Assembly (NCBI GenBank): GCA_007129985.1
Contig: SKUL01000172.1
Span: 1 to 17,523 of the forward strand
DNA length: 17,523 bases
Source of the DNA: Flavobacteriales bacterium
GTDB lineage: Bacteria; Bacteroidota; Bacteroidia; Flavobacteriales_D; SKUL01
Direction: 5' to 3'
A program made the translations under genes and the position numbers. The notes below the pieces were generated by a model. The model saw only the letters and a program-made list of their open reading frames with translations. It made no database searches and had not been told where the DNA came from. Below are positions 1-7,594 of the stretch, piece by piece; the first letter of the stretch is position 1, and the number at the start of each line of letters is the position of its first letter.

Positions 1-1
1 A

Positions 2-559
2 TGTACGGTCATCGAAACAGGCCCCTGTGTGGTAACGCAGGTTAAAACCCTCGAAAAAGACGGGTACGAGTCTGTACAGCTTGGATTTGGCGATCGCAAG
101 GAGAAAAATACTCCCGCTGCATTGATGGGCCACTTCAAAAAAGCTAAAACCACTCCCAAAGCCAAAGTGGTAGAGTTCTACGACTTCAAGAACGAGTTCG
201 GCATTGGCGATTCACTGGCAGTAGGCGACGTGTTTGCCGAAGGTGAGTTCGTGAGTGTGGTTGGCACCTCTAAGGGTAAGGGATTTCAGGGTGTTGTAAA
301 ACGTCACGGCTTTGCCGGAGTTGGACAGGCAACCCACGGTCAGCACAACAGACTTCGTGCACCGGGTTCTATTGGAGCAGCCTCTTATCCGGCTCGCGTT
401 TTCAAGGGAATGCGGATGGCGGGTCAAACCGGCGACAAGCAGGTAACCATCGAAAACCTGCAAATCCTGAAAGTGGATGCTGAAAAGAACCTCCTCGTAG
501 TGAAAGGTGCTATTCCTGGAGCTAAAGGATCATACGTAATCGTAAGAAAATGGAATTAA
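2..559 (+). CDS. rplC: 50S ribosomal protein L3, 5' partial
   Basis: L3 is an early-assembly 23S rRNA-binding protein with a loop reaching toward the peptidyl transferase centre. The reading frame is open from position 2 and reads CTVIETGPCVVTQVKT, which aligns with the early part of L3, so about 23 N-terminal residues lie outside the window. A GTG at 29 is internal and is not the start. The family landmarks RAPGSIG, VFKGMRMAGQTG and VDAEKNLLVVKGAIPG are all present, and the C-terminus looks complete. The Gln-Asn-Gln stretch that holds the methylated glutamine of E. coli L3 is Ala-Ala-Ser here (377-385). The last 10 bases overlap the start of rplD, which suggests translational coupling. Confidence 0.97.
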   Translation, partial: CTVIETGPCVVTQVKTLEKDGYESVQLGFGDRKEKNTPAALMGHFKKAKTTPKAKVVEFYDFKNEFGIGDSLAVGDVFAEGEFVSVVGTSKGKGFQGVVKRHGFAGVGQATHGQHNRLRAPGSIGAASYPARVFKGMRMAGQTGDKQVTIENLQILKVDAEKNLLVVKGAIPGAKGSYVIVRKWN

Positions 560-1179
560 AAGTTCTGAACATAGAGGGTAAAGAGACCAGCAAAAAGGTA
601 AAGCTGGATGATGCCGTGTTCGGTGTTGAGCCCAACGATCATGCAATCTACCTGGATGTAAAGCAGTACCTCGCTAACCAGCGTCAGGGAACCCACGCAA
701 CCAAAGGTCGTAGCGATGTGAAGGGAAGCACCCGCAAGCTGCGTAAGCAGAAAGGTACCGGTGCCGCACGTGTAGGAGATATCAAGAACCCGCTCTTCCG
801 TGGTGGAGGTCGCATCTTTGGTCCCCAACCGCGTGACTACAGCTTCAAACTGAACAAAAAGTCTAAAGCTGTTGCCCGTAAGTCTGCACTTACCTACAAG
901 GCAAAAGACCAAAACCTGGTAGTGGTTGAGGATTTCAAAATGGAATCACCCAAAACCAAGCAGTTTGCCGGTATTCTCGGAAACCTCAAGGTAAACACCG
1001 GCAGCACGCTGTGGGTCATTGCCGACAACGATCAGAACGTAGTGCTTTCGGCCCGCAACATTCCACAAACCAAAGTGGTAATGGCCAAGGATCTGAACAC
1101 GTACGACATTCTGAAGTACAAGAAAATGATAGTTAGCGAGCGTTCGCTGGCTGAGATTCAACAAACGCTTAACAAGTAA
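550..1179 (+). CDS. rplD: 50S ribosomal protein L4
   Basis: L4 binds 23S rRNA, and its extended loop forms part of the exit-tunnel constriction with L22. The product is 209 residues, normal for the family. The tunnel loop is recognisable at about residues 44-100, with the basic glycine-rich run KGTGAARVGDIKNPLFRGGG followed by RIFGPQPRDY. The ATG lies inside the rplC 3' end in a different frame. In enterobacteria L4 also represses its own operon through a leader before rpsJ. That leader is outside this window, so such control cannot be judged here. Confidence 0.98.
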   Translation: MELKVLNIEGKETSKKVKLDDAVFGVEPNDHAIYLDVKQYLANQRQGTHATKGRSDVKGSTRKLRKQKGTGAARVGDIKNPLFRGGGRIFGPQPRDYSFKLNKKSKAVARKSALTYKAKDQNLVVVEDFKMESPKTKQFAGILGNLKVNTGSTLWVIADNDQNVVLSARNIPQTKVVMAKDLNTYDILKYKKMIVSERSLAEIQQTLNK

Positions 1180-1184
1180 TAGCG

Positions 1185-1475
1185 ATGAGCAGGATATTGA
1201 TCAAGCCGATTATCACCGAGAAAATGACAGACGTAAGCGAGCGTTTAGATCGTTACGGCTTCGTGGTGGATCGACGCGCCAACAAAATCCAGATCGGAAA
1301 GGCCGTGGAAGAAGCGTACGGTGTTGTGGTTGACAAAGTGTGGACCATGAATTACGCCGGTAAAAGCAAGTCTAAATTCACCAAAACAGGAATGGTTAAA
1401 GGGCGTACTACCGCTTACAAAAAAGCCATTGTTACCCTGTCGGAAGGCGAAATTGATATCTACGGCAACATCTAA
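1185..1475 (+). CDS. rplW: 50S ribosomal protein L23
   Basis: L23 sits at the mouth of the exit tunnel and is the docking site for trigger factor and the signal recognition particle. The 96-residue product starts MSRILIKPIITEKMTD, the typical L23 opening with the IxxPxxTEK motif. It continues through a VxxxANKxxIxxAVExxYGVxVxxV segment and a basic loop (about residues 58-78). The start lies 5 bases after the rplD stop, preceded by TAATAGCG with no purine-rich ribosome-binding site. Length and order in the cluster are as expected. Confidence 0.97.
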   Translation: MSRILIKPIITEKMTDVSERLDRYGFVVDRRANKIQIGKAVEEAYGVVVDKVWTMNYAGKSKSKFTKTGMVKGRTTAYKKAIVTLSEGEIDIYGNI

Positions 1476-1492
1476 AGATAAGACTCAGAGTC

Positions 1493-2317
1493 ATGGCAGT
1501 AAAGAAATTTAAACCCACTACCCCCGGACAACGCCACAAGGTGAACAGCACCTTTGAGGAGGTTACCACCGACAAGCCGCTGAAGAAGTTGCTGAAGGGT
1601 ACCAACAAATCCGGTGGACGTAACAATACCGGTAAAATGACCATGCGCTACATGGGTGGTGGTCACAAACGTCGGTACCGTGAAATCGACTTTAAGAGAA
1701 ACAAAGACGGGATTCCCGCACGCGTTGAAAGCGTTGAGTACGATCCCAACCGCTCAGCACGGATTGCCCTGCTTGTTTACGCTGATGGAGAGAAGCGTTA
1801 TATCATCGCTCCTGAAGGCTTGAAAGTTGGTCAAACCATTGAGTCAGGTAAAGATGTTGCTCCCGAGCCCGGAAACGCACTCTATTTGAGCGATATTCCA
1901 TTGGGTACCGTGGTACACAACGTAGAACTTTCTCCCGGTCGTGGTGGAGCTTTGGCCCGCAGCGCCGGATCATACGCCCAGCTTAACGCCCGCGATGGAA
2001 AGTATGCATTGCTGAAGATGCCCTCGGGCGAGATTCGCATGGTACTCCAAACCTGTAAGGCTACCGTAGGTACCGTATCTAACTCGGAGAGTTTTCTCAC
2101 CGTGTCGGGTAAAGCAGGCCGCAGCCGCTGGCTGGGTCGCCGCCCACGTGTACGTGGTGTGGTTATGAACCCGGTCGATCACCCAATGGGTGGTGGTGAA
2201 GGCCGCTCTTCAGGAGGACACCCGCGTTCACGCAAAGGCTTGATGGCAAAAGGTAAAAAGACCCGCGCCCCCAAGAAAGTTACCAGCAAGTTTATCATTG
2301 AGAAAAGGAAGAAATAA
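1493..2317 (+). CDS. rplB: 50S ribosomal protein L2
   Basis: L2 is a universally conserved protein needed for subunit association and peptidyl transferase assembly. The product has 274 residues (E. coli has 273). The C-terminal signature NPVDHPMGGGEGR is intact. It includes the Asp-His pair (about residues 229-230) that corresponds to the functionally important Asp228/His229 of E. coli L2. The ribosome-facing tail HPRSRKG followed by KGKKTRAPKK is strongly basic. The start codon follows an A-rich, SD-less spacer of 17 bases after rplW. Confidence 0.98.
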   Translation: MAVKKFKPTTPGQRHKVNSTFEEVTTDKPLKKLLKGTNKSGGRNNTGKMTMRYMGGGHKRRYREIDFKRNKDGIPARVESVEYDPNRSARIALLVYADGEKRYIIAPEGLKVGQTIESGKDVAPEPGNALYLSDIPLGTVVHNVELSPGRGGALARSAGSYAQLNARDGKYALLKMPSGEIRMVLQTCKATVGTVSNSESFLTVSGKAGRSRWLGRRPRVRGVVMNPVDHPMGGGEGRSSGGHPRSRKGLMAKGKKTRAPKKVTSKFIIEKRKK

Positions 2318-2324
2318 TTAGATC

Positions 2325-2594
2325 ATGAGCAGATCCCTTAAAAAACCGCCGTTCGTGCATTACAAATTGATGCGCAGGGTAGAAGAAGCACAAAGCTCAG
2401 GTAAGAAAGGTGTAATCAAAACCTGGTCTCGCGCCAGCACCATCACCCCCGACTTTGTTGGTCTCACCGTAGCTGTTTACAACGGCCGTCAGTTTATCCC
2501 GGTGTTCGTTACCGAAAACATGGTAGGACACAAGCTTGGTGAGTTCTCTCCCACGCGTCAGTTCCGGGGTCACTCAGGTAAAAAGAATAAGTAA
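2325..2594 (+). CDS. rpsS: 30S ribosomal protein S19
   Basis: S19 forms a complex with S13 in the head of the small subunit near the A-site tRNA. The 89-residue product begins MSRSLKKPPFVHYKL and contains IKTWSRASTITPDFVGLTVAVYNG and the S19 signature region GHKLGEFSPTRQFRGH near the C-terminus. It starts 7 bases after the rplB stop. Length and sequence are ordinary for the family. Confidence 0.98.
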   Translation: MSRSLKKPPFVHYKLMRRVEEAQSSGKKGVIKTWSRASTITPDFVGLTVAVYNGRQFIPVFVTENMVGHKLGEFSPTRQFRGHSGKKNK

Positions 2595-2616
2595 TCCAGA
2601 ATAACCAATTAGCGCA

Positions 2617-3012
2617 ATGGGTTCTCGAAAACAAAATATGGCAAACGCCATCAAGGAAGAAAAGAAGCAAATCAGTTACGCCAAGCTGCGCAACTGTCCT
2701 ACTTCACCGCGTAAAATGCGCCTGATTGCAGACGTGATTCGCGGAGAGCAGGTGATGCCGGCGCTCAACACGCTGCGTCACATGCCCCAGGATGCTGCTC
2801 GTCGCATGGAGAAACTCCTCTTGTCGGCAGTAGCCAACTGGGAGTCAAAAAACGAAGGTCAGCGTGTAGATGATGCCAACCTTGTGGTGAAAGAAGTTTT
2901 TGTTGACAGCGCCCGTATGTTGAAGCGTCTTCGTCCGGCACCGCAAGGTCGCGGACACCGCATTCGCAAGCGCTCCAATCACGTAACCATTGTGGTTGAC
3001 AATACCAAATAA
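2617..3012 (+). CDS. rplV: 50S ribosomal protein L22
   Basis: L22 contacts all 23S rRNA domains, and its long beta-hairpin (about residues 98-120) lines the exit tunnel opposite L4. The core signature CPTSPRKMRLIADVIRG is at residues 27-43. The product has 131 residues, about 20 more than E. coli L22, because of an N-terminal extension. I chose the ATG at 2617 because MGSRKQ resembles the MGARKK opening I know from Bacteroidota L22. A second in-frame ATG at 2638 (residue 8) is a weaker alternative. There is no Shine-Dalgarno sequence in the 22-base gap after rpsS. Confidence 0.96.
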   Translation: MGSRKQNMANAIKEEKKQISYAKLRNCPTSPRKMRLIADVIRGEQVMPALNTLRHMPQDAARRMEKLLLSAVANWESKNEGQRVDDANLVVKEVFVDSARMLKRLRPAPQGRGHRIRKRSNHVTIVVDNTK

Positions 3013-3036
3013 GACTCAAAGAACGATCAAAGCAAT

Positions 3037-3747
3037 ATGGGACAAAAGACTAACCCAATCGGAAACAGACTCGGATACATCAAAGGATGGGATTCGAATT
3101 GGTACGGAGGCCGCAATTACACGGAGAAACTTGTAGAGGATGACAAAATCCGCAAGTACCTCAACGCGCGTCTGTTCAAAGCGAGCGTGTCGCAAATCAT
3201 TATTGAGCGCACACTCAAGCTGGTTACCGTTACCATCAATACTGCCCGTCCTGGTGTAATCATCGGTAAAGGCGGTAGTGAAGTTGACAAACTGAAGGAG
3301 GAGTTGAAAAAACTCACCGGCAAGGAAGTGCAGATCAACATTTTTGAGATCAAGCGCCCCGAGTTGGATGCCCGTTTGGTAGCCGACAGCATTGCACGTC
3401 AGATTGAAGGACGAATTTCTTACCGACGTGCCATCAAAATGTCTATTGCTTCGACCATGCGAATGGGAGCTGAAGGAATCAAGGTTGGTATTGCCGGTCG
3501 TTTGAATGGTGCTGAAATGGCCCGTCAGGAAAGCTTCAAAGAAGGACGTACTCCTTTGCACACATTCCGCGCAGACATTGACTACGCACTCTCTGAGGCA
3601 CACACCAAAATGGGTCGTATCGGAGTAAAGGTTTGGATTTGTAAGGGTGAAGTGTACGGAAAGAGGGATCTCTCTCCCAACATTGGTCAGGCCAAAGGAA
3701 AAGGCGGACCCGCTAAACCGGCCGGAGGACCACGCAAAAGAAGATAA
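3037..3747 (+). CDS. rpsC: 30S ribosomal protein S3
   Basis: S3 is at the mRNA entry site of the small subunit and contributes to mRNA unwinding. The product has 236 residues (E. coli has 233). It starts MGQKTNPIGNRLG, carries a type II KH domain with the GKGG loop at residues 77-80, and ends in a short basic Gly/Pro tail (GGPRKRR). The C-terminal domain signature is intact, with GRLNGAEMARQESFKEG followed by the LHTFRADIDY segment. The start is 24 bases downstream of rplV. Confidence 0.98.
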   Translation: MGQKTNPIGNRLGYIKGWDSNWYGGRNYTEKLVEDDKIRKYLNARLFKASVSQIIIERTLKLVTVTINTARPGVIIGKGGSEVDKLKEELKKLTGKEVQINIFEIKRPELDARLVADSIARQIEGRISYRRAIKMSIASTMRMGAEGIKVGIAGRLNGAEMARQESFKEGRTPLHTFRADIDYALSEAHTKMGRIGVKVWICKGEVYGKRDLSPNIGQAKGKGGPAKPAGGPRKRR

Positions 3748-3779
3748 GAACGCATACTGAGCAAGTAAAAAGATAAGCG

Positions 3780-4199
3780 ATGTTACAACCGAAAAGAACG
3801 AAGTACCGCAAGATGATGAAAGGCCGCATCAAGGGTAATGCTACCCGCGGTGCACAATTGGCCTTCGGAAGTTTCGGACTCAAAACCCTCGACGAGGGCT
3901 TCATTACCTCACGGCAAATTGAGGCAGCACGTATCGCGGTAACCCGATACATGAAGCGTGAAGGAAAAGTGTGGATTCGCATTTTCCCCGATAAGCCCAT
4001 CACCGCCAAGCCCGCCGAAGTACGTATGGGTAAAGGAAAAGGAGCTCCCAGCCACTGGGTAGCGGTTGTACGTCCGGGTAGAATTATGTTCGAAGCGGAA
4101 GGAGTACCCATGGATATCGCCAAAGAAGCCATGCGACTCGCTGCTCAGAAACTTCCCGTGCGAACCAAATTTGTAATACGAACTGATTACGCTGAATAA
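3780..4199 (+). CDS. rplP: 50S ribosomal protein L16
   Basis: L16 is needed for A-site tRNA accommodation and late large-subunit assembly. The 139-residue product contains KRTKYRK at the N-terminus, GFITSRQIEAARIA at about 40-53 and the AEVRMGKGKGAPSHWVA segment. Arg82 in VRMGKGKG aligns with Arg81 of E. coli L16, which is hydroxylated there by the oxygenase RoxA (YcfD). Whether this organism hydroxylates it cannot be told from the window. The preceding 32-base gap is one of the longer ones in the cluster and contains no obvious regulatory structure. Confidence 0.98.
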   Translation: MLQPKRTKYRKMMKGRIKGNATRGAQLAFGSFGLKTLDEGFITSRQIEAARIAVTRYMKREGKVWIRIFPDKPITAKPAEVRMGKGKGAPSHWVAVVRPGRIMFEAEGVPMDIAKEAMRLAAQKLPVRTKFVIRTDYAE

Positions 4200-4212
4200 A
4201 CGCATCCGAATC

Positions 4213-4413
4213 ATGAAAACAGCAGAGATTGTAGAACTGACACTGGATGAGCTGAAAGACAAGCTCATGGTAGAGACGGAAGCATTTGAGAAACTGCGTA
4301 TGTCGCACACAGTTTCGAGCCTGGAGAACCCCCTGCAAATCCGCAACAAACGTCGCGTATTGGCACGCCTCCGGACCGAGCTTCGTAAAAGAGAATTGCA
4401 AGCTAACAAGTAA
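4213..4413 (+). CDS. rpmC: 50S ribosomal protein L29
   Basis: L29 is a small two-helix protein beside L23 at the tunnel exit. The 66-residue product has the family pattern: an N-terminal acidic helix (EIVELTLDELKDKL), the turn LENPLQIRNKRRVLAR and a basic C-terminal helix (LRTELRKREL). The size is standard. It starts 13 bases after rplP and its stop is separated from the rpsQ start by only 4 bases. Confidence 0.95.
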   Translation: MKTAEIVELTLDELKDKLMVETEAFEKLRMSHTVSSLENPLQIRNKRRVLARLRTELRKRELQANK

Positions 4414-4417
4414 GACA

Positions 4418-4675
4418 ATGAGCGAAAGAAATTTAAGAAAAGAGCGCATCGGCATTGTTGTCAGCAACAAGATGGACAAGTCTATCCTGGTATCTGTTGA
4501 GAGCAAAGTGAAGCACCCGGCTTACGGAAAATTCATCAAGAAGTCACGTAAGTTCATGGCTCACGACGAAAAGCAGGAGTCAGGTATTGGCGACCGCGTG
4601 CGCATCATGGAAACCCGTCCGCTGAGCAAATCAAAATGCTGGCGATTGGTGGAAGTTATTGAAAAAGCGAAGTAA
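4418..4675 (+). CDS. rpsQ: 30S ribosomal protein S17
   Basis: S17 is an OB-fold protein that binds helix 11 of 16S rRNA early in assembly. The start is the ATG at 4418 (MSERNLRKERIGIVVSNKMDKS), giving 85 residues, normal for the family. The frame is open further upstream to 4286, but that extension reads through rpmC and has no family similarity. The S17 signature GDRVRIMETRPLSK is at residues 58-71. A single Cys follows at 74. Confidence 0.97.
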   Translation: MSERNLRKERIGIVVSNKMDKSILVSVESKVKHPAYGKFIKKSRKFMAHDEKQESGIGDRVRIMETRPLSKSKCWRLVEVIEKAK

Positions 4676-4698
4676 CAACAGGCTAATAAGAATCAGCG

Positions 4699-5067
4699 AT
4701 GATACAGCAGGAAAGCAGATTAAAAGTGGCAGACAACAGCGGAGCGAAAGAAGTGCTCTGCATCCGGGTCCTCGGCGGAACCGGTCGTCGCTACGCTTCC
4801 ATTGGTGATACCATTGTGGTATCTGTTAAAGATGCGATGCCCAATAGCAACGTGAAAAAAGGAAGCGTGTCGAAAGCCGTTGTGGTACGCACCAGAAAAG
4901 AAGTTCGCCGTCCGGACGGATCGTACATCCGCTTTGACGAAAACGCAGCCGTGCTTTTGAACAACGCCGGTGAAATGCGCGGAACGCGAATCTTCGGTCC
5001 GGTAGCACGTGAGCTTCGCGACAAGCAGTTTATGAAGATTGTATCACTGGCACCCGAGGTGATCTAA
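4699..5067 (+). CDS. rplN: 50S ribosomal protein L14
   Basis: L14 is a highly conserved beta-barrel protein at the subunit interface, part of bridge B8 and the binding site for the silencing factor RsfS. The 122-residue length equals the usual bacterial form exactly. It starts MIQQESRLKVADNSGAKEV and has the expected CIRVLGGTGRRYASIGD, basic KEVRRPDGSYIRFDENAAVL and C-terminal IVSLAPEVI segments. The gene is 23 bases downstream of rpsQ. Confidence 0.98.
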   Translation: MIQQESRLKVADNSGAKEVLCIRVLGGTGRRYASIGDTIVVSVKDAMPNSNVKKGSVSKAVVVRTRKEVRRPDGSYIRFDENAAVLLNNAGEMRGTRIFGPVARELRDKQFMKIVSLAPEVI

Positions 5068-5080
5068 ATACCGCATCAAG

Positions 5081-5404
5081 ATGACAAAGAAAATGCATAT
5101 CAAAAAGGGCGATCAGGTAAAGGTGATGGCCGGAAACGCAAAGGGTGAAACCGGACGCGTTGTATCCGTAGATCGCAAAACCAACCGCGCGCTCGTTGAA
5201 GGCCTCAACATGGTAAAGCGCCATGTGAAGCCAACCGCTTCCAGCCCGCAGGGTGGTATCATTGAAAAGGAAGCCGGTATCCACGTGTCGAACCTTATGC
5301 TCGTTGACCCCTCTACCAAAGAGGTAAGCCGCATCGGTCGCAAAAAGGACGACAACGGAAAACTAGTTAGGTATTACAAAAAATCAGGGGAGGTTGTAAA
5401 GTAA
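5081..5404 (+). CDS. rplX: 50S ribosomal protein L24
   Basis: L24 is an assembly initiator with an SH3-like KOW fold. The KOW motif lies at about residues 9-36 (KGDQVKVMAGNAKGETGRVV), followed by GLNMVKRHVKP and the GIIEKEAGIHVSNLMLVDP segment. The product has 107 residues. I keep the first ATG at 5081; the in-frame ATG at 5093 would remove only four residues. The stop codon overlaps the rplE start by one base in a TAATG junction, so termination-reinitiation coupling is likely. Confidence 0.96.
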   Translation: MTKKMHIKKGDQVKVMAGNAKGETGRVVSVDRKTNRALVEGLNMVKRHVKPTASSPQGGIIEKEAGIHVSNLMLVDPSTKEVSRIGRKKDDNGKLVRYYKKSGEVVK

Positions 5405-5952
5405 TGTACACGCCAAGATTAAAAACCAAGTACCGCGAAGAAGTAGTTCCTGCTTTGATGAAGCAGTTTAACTACTCTAGCGTGATGCAAGTTCCGGTGA
5501 TCCAGAAAATCTGCATCAATCAAGGCCTCGGAGATGCCGTAGCCGATAAGCGAATTGTTGAACACGCTATCGAGGAAATGTCTTCTATCGTGGGCCAGCG
5601 CGCTGTTGCTGCCTACTCGCGAAAAGATATCTCGAACTTCAAACTCCGTAAGGGTATGCCCATCGGAGCGCGTGTAACCCTTCGTGGTGACCGTATGTAC
5701 GAATTCTTCGACCGACTTTTGTCTGTATCTCTCCCACGTACCCGTGACTTTCGCGGAGTGAAAGCCACCGGTTTCGACGGTCGCGGAAACTTCACCATGG
5801 GTGTGAAAGAGCAAATCATCTTTCCAGAGATTGATATCGACAAAGTGAAAAACATCAACGGTATGGACATCACCTTCGTGACTACAGCCCAAACCGACGA
5901 AGAAGCAAAAGCATTGTTAAACGAATTCGGATTTCCGTTCGCGAAAAAATAA
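5404..5952 (+). CDS. rplE: 50S ribosomal protein L5
   Basis: L5 binds 5S rRNA and contacts P-site tRNA and S13. The product has 182 residues, the expected size. Diagnostic segments are PVIQKICINQGLGDAV, the AVAAYSRKDISNFKLRKGMPIGARVTLRG region and the family-typical LPRTRDFRGV followed by DGRGNFTMGVKEQIIFPEI. The C-terminal half has the usual GMDITFVTTAQTDEEA. Its ATG shares a base with the rplX stop. Confidence 0.98.
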   Translation: MYTPRLKTKYREEVVPALMKQFNYSSVMQVPVIQKICINQGLGDAVADKRIVEHAIEEMSSIVGQRAVAAYSRKDISNFKLRKGMPIGARVTLRGDRMYEFFDRLLSVSLPRTRDFRGVKATGFDGRGNFTMGVKEQIIFPEIDIDKVKNINGMDITFVTTAQTDEEAKALLNEFGFPFAKK

Positions 5953-5959
5953 TTGAAGC

Positions 5960-6229
5960 ATGGCAAAAGAATCAATGAAAGCCCGGGAGCGTAAACGCCA
6001 GAGATTGGTGGAAAAATACGCCGAGAAACGTGCAGCCCTCAAAGCTGCCGGCGATTGGGAAGGTCTCCAGAAGCTCCCCAAGAACTCATCCAAAGTGCGC
6101 CTGCACAATCGGTGCCAGCTCACCGGCCGCCCACGCGGTTACATGCGCCAGTTTGGAATTTCACGGGTTACCTTCCGTGAGATGGCAGTTTTTGGCCTTA
6201 TTCCCGGAGTTACAAAAGCCAGTTGGTAA
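5960..6229 (+). CDS. rpsN: 30S ribosomal protein S14, long zinc-independent type
   Basis: S14 is a late-assembly protein of the small-subunit head, close to S3 and S10. The 89-residue length and the absence of paired CxxC motifs identify the zinc-free C-minus form; the only Cys is at 52. The zinc-binding form is about 61 residues. The signature HNRCQLTGRPRGYMRQFG is at 49-66 and is followed by SRVTFREMA. The N-terminal half is a highly charged helix (SMKARERKRQRLVEKYAEKR). It starts 7 bases after rplE. Confidence 0.97.
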   Translation: MAKESMKARERKRQRLVEKYAEKRAALKAAGDWEGLQKLPKNSSKVRLHNRCQLTGRPRGYMRQFGISRVTFREMAVFGLIPGVTKASW

Positions 6230-6250
6230 ACGAAGTAAAAAGAAACGATC

Positions 6251-6649
6251 ATGTATAGCGATCCAATATCCGACTACCTGACACGCATCCGCAACGCGGT
6301 AAGCGCACGTCACAAAGTGGTTGAAATCCCCGCTTCAAACCTCAAGAAGGAGATTACCAAGATCCTCAAGGAGAAAGGTTACATCCTCAATTACAAGTTT
6401 GAAGACGATGACAAACAGGGCACCATCAAAATTGCCCTCAAGTACAACCCGCGAACCAAGATTCCAGCTATCCGCAAAATTGAGCGCGCCAGCCGCCCGG
6501 GATTGCGTTACTACGTTGGAGCCGACAACATGCCGCGGGTACTGAACGGACTCGGAATTGCCATCTTGTCTACCTCCAGTGGAGTGATGACCGACAAGGA
6601 GGCCAAACAACAAAATGTGGGTGGAGAGGTTCTCTGCCGCGTTTACTAA
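6251..6649 (+). CDS. rpsH: 30S ribosomal protein S8
   Basis: S8 binds the central domain of 16S rRNA and is the translational repressor of the spc operon in E. coli. The 132-residue product begins MYSDPISDYLTRIRNA and ends with the S8 signature at about residues 100-126 (GLGIAILSTSSGVMTDKEA, then NVGGE). I saw no clear S8-binding mimic near the rplE start, so autoregulation of the E. coli type is not supported by sequence. The start lies 21 bases after rpsN. Confidence 0.98.
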   Translation: MYSDPISDYLTRIRNAVSARHKVVEIPASNLKKEITKILKEKGYILNYKFEDDDKQGTIKIALKYNPRTKIPAIRKIERASRPGLRYYVGADNMPRVLNGLGIAILSTSSGVMTDKEAKQQNVGGEVLCRVY

Positions 6650-6659
6650 ACCAGAAGTT

Positions 6660-7214
6660 ATGTCAAGAATAGGAAAGGCAATCATCAACCTGCCAGGCGG
6701 AGTAGAGCTTAAGGTTTCCGACGATAACGTGGTAACAGTAAAAGGTCCCAAAGGCCAACTTACCCAGCCATTGGCCGATAACCTGTCTGTAAAGATGGAA
6801 GACGGTGTGGTTACTGTAGAGCGCGCCAACGAAGAGAAGGCTACCCGCGCGCAGCATGGACTTACCCGCGCCCTCTTGAACAATATGGTTGAAGGCGTTT
6901 CTAACGGATTCACCATCAAGCAGGAGTTGGTTGGGGTTGGTTACCGTGCCAAAACCACCGGACAGTTGCTGGAACTCAGCCTCGGATATTCGCACCCTAT
7001 TGTGTTCGAAATTCCATCTGAGGTGAAGGTTGAGGCCATCACTGAAAAAGGAAAGAACCCGCTCATCGTGCTCGAATCACACGACAAGCAACTGGTGGGG
7101 GCTGTAGCCGCAAAAATCCGCTCACTGCGTAAGCCTGAGCCTTACAAAGGAAAAGGTATCCGCTACGTGGGTGAACAACTGAGAAGAAAAGCCGGAAAAT
7201 CGGCCGCTAAATAA
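6660..7214 (+). CDS. rplF: 50S ribosomal protein L6
   Basis: L6 lies near the factor-binding site of the large subunit. The true start is the ATG at 6660 (MSRIGKAIINLPGGVEL), giving 184 residues. An in-frame ATG at 6615 lies inside rpsH and would add 15 residues with no family similarity. Both duplicated L6 domains are visible (about 1-80 and 81-184). The signature PEPYKGKGIRY is at 159-169. The tail ends in a Lys/Ala-rich run. The gap to rpsH is 10 bases. Confidence 0.98.
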   Translation: MSRIGKAIINLPGGVELKVSDDNVVTVKGPKGQLTQPLADNLSVKMEDGVVTVERANEEKATRAQHGLTRALLNNMVEGVSNGFTIKQELVGVGYRAKTTGQLLELSLGYSHPIVFEIPSEVKVEAITEKGKNPLIVLESHDKQLVGAVAAKIRSLRKPEPYKGKGIRYVGEQLRRKAGKSAAK

Positions 7215-7227
7215 CAAACATTGAGAA

Positions 7228-7581
7228 ATGGCACTAAGTAAAGAACAGCGTCGTATGCGAATCAAGCGCCGGTCATTGGACAAGTCCCGTGGTACCGCCG
7301 AGCGCCCTCGTCTTTGCGTATTTCGCAGCAACACCCAGTTTTACGCTCAACTGATTGATGACAGCACCGGAAAAACCCTTGCTTCATGCAGCTCTCTGGG
7401 TTTGAAAGAAGCTCAGGGCATCGCCAAAATTGAGCAGGCAAAGGTTATCGGAAAAGCTATGGCCGAAAAAGTAATCGCTGCTGGTATAACCAATGTGGTT
7501 TTTGATCGCAGCGGATACCTCTACCACGGCCGTGTAAAGCATTTTGCTGAAGCTGCCCGCGAAGCTGGTCTCAAATTCTAA
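7228..7581 (+). CDS. rplR: 50S ribosomal protein L18
   Basis: L18 binds 5S rRNA together with L5 and helps to dock it into the large subunit. The 117-residue product has the basic N-terminus QRRMRIKRRSLDKSRGTAERPR, then LCVFRSNTQFYAQLIDD and the C-terminal signature VVFDRSGYLYHGRVKHFAEAAREAGL. Length and sequence are ordinary. It starts 13 bases after rplF. Confidence 0.97.
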   Translation: MALSKEQRRMRIKRRSLDKSRGTAERPRLCVFRSNTQFYAQLIDDSTGKTLASCSSLGLKEAQGIAKIEQAKVIGKAMAEKVIAAGITNVVFDRSGYLYHGRVKHFAEAAREAGLKF

Positions 7582-7583
7582 CG

Positions 7584-7589
7584 AAAGGA
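7584..7589 (+). promoter_or_regulatory. Shine-Dalgarno-like site before rpsE
   Basis: AAAGGA sits 5 bases upstream of the rpsE ATG, just after the rplR stop. It is the clearest Shine-Dalgarno match among the starts of this cluster, nearly all of which have none. In Bacteroidota the anti-Shine-Dalgarno of 16S rRNA is reported to be shielded on the ribosome, so whether the match is functional is uncertain. Confidence 0.45.
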
Positions 7590-7594
7590 AAGTC

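Noticed and set aside
3016..3603. A 195-codon - strand frame across rpsC.
   Set aside because: It lies wholly antisense to S3, whose coding sequence is unmistakable. Codon bias of the sense gene explains the lack of stops.
5380..5420. An E. coli-type S8 repressor site at the rplX-rplE junction.
   Set aside because: I could not fold an S8-binding helix around the rplE start; the TAATG coupling is the only visible feature.
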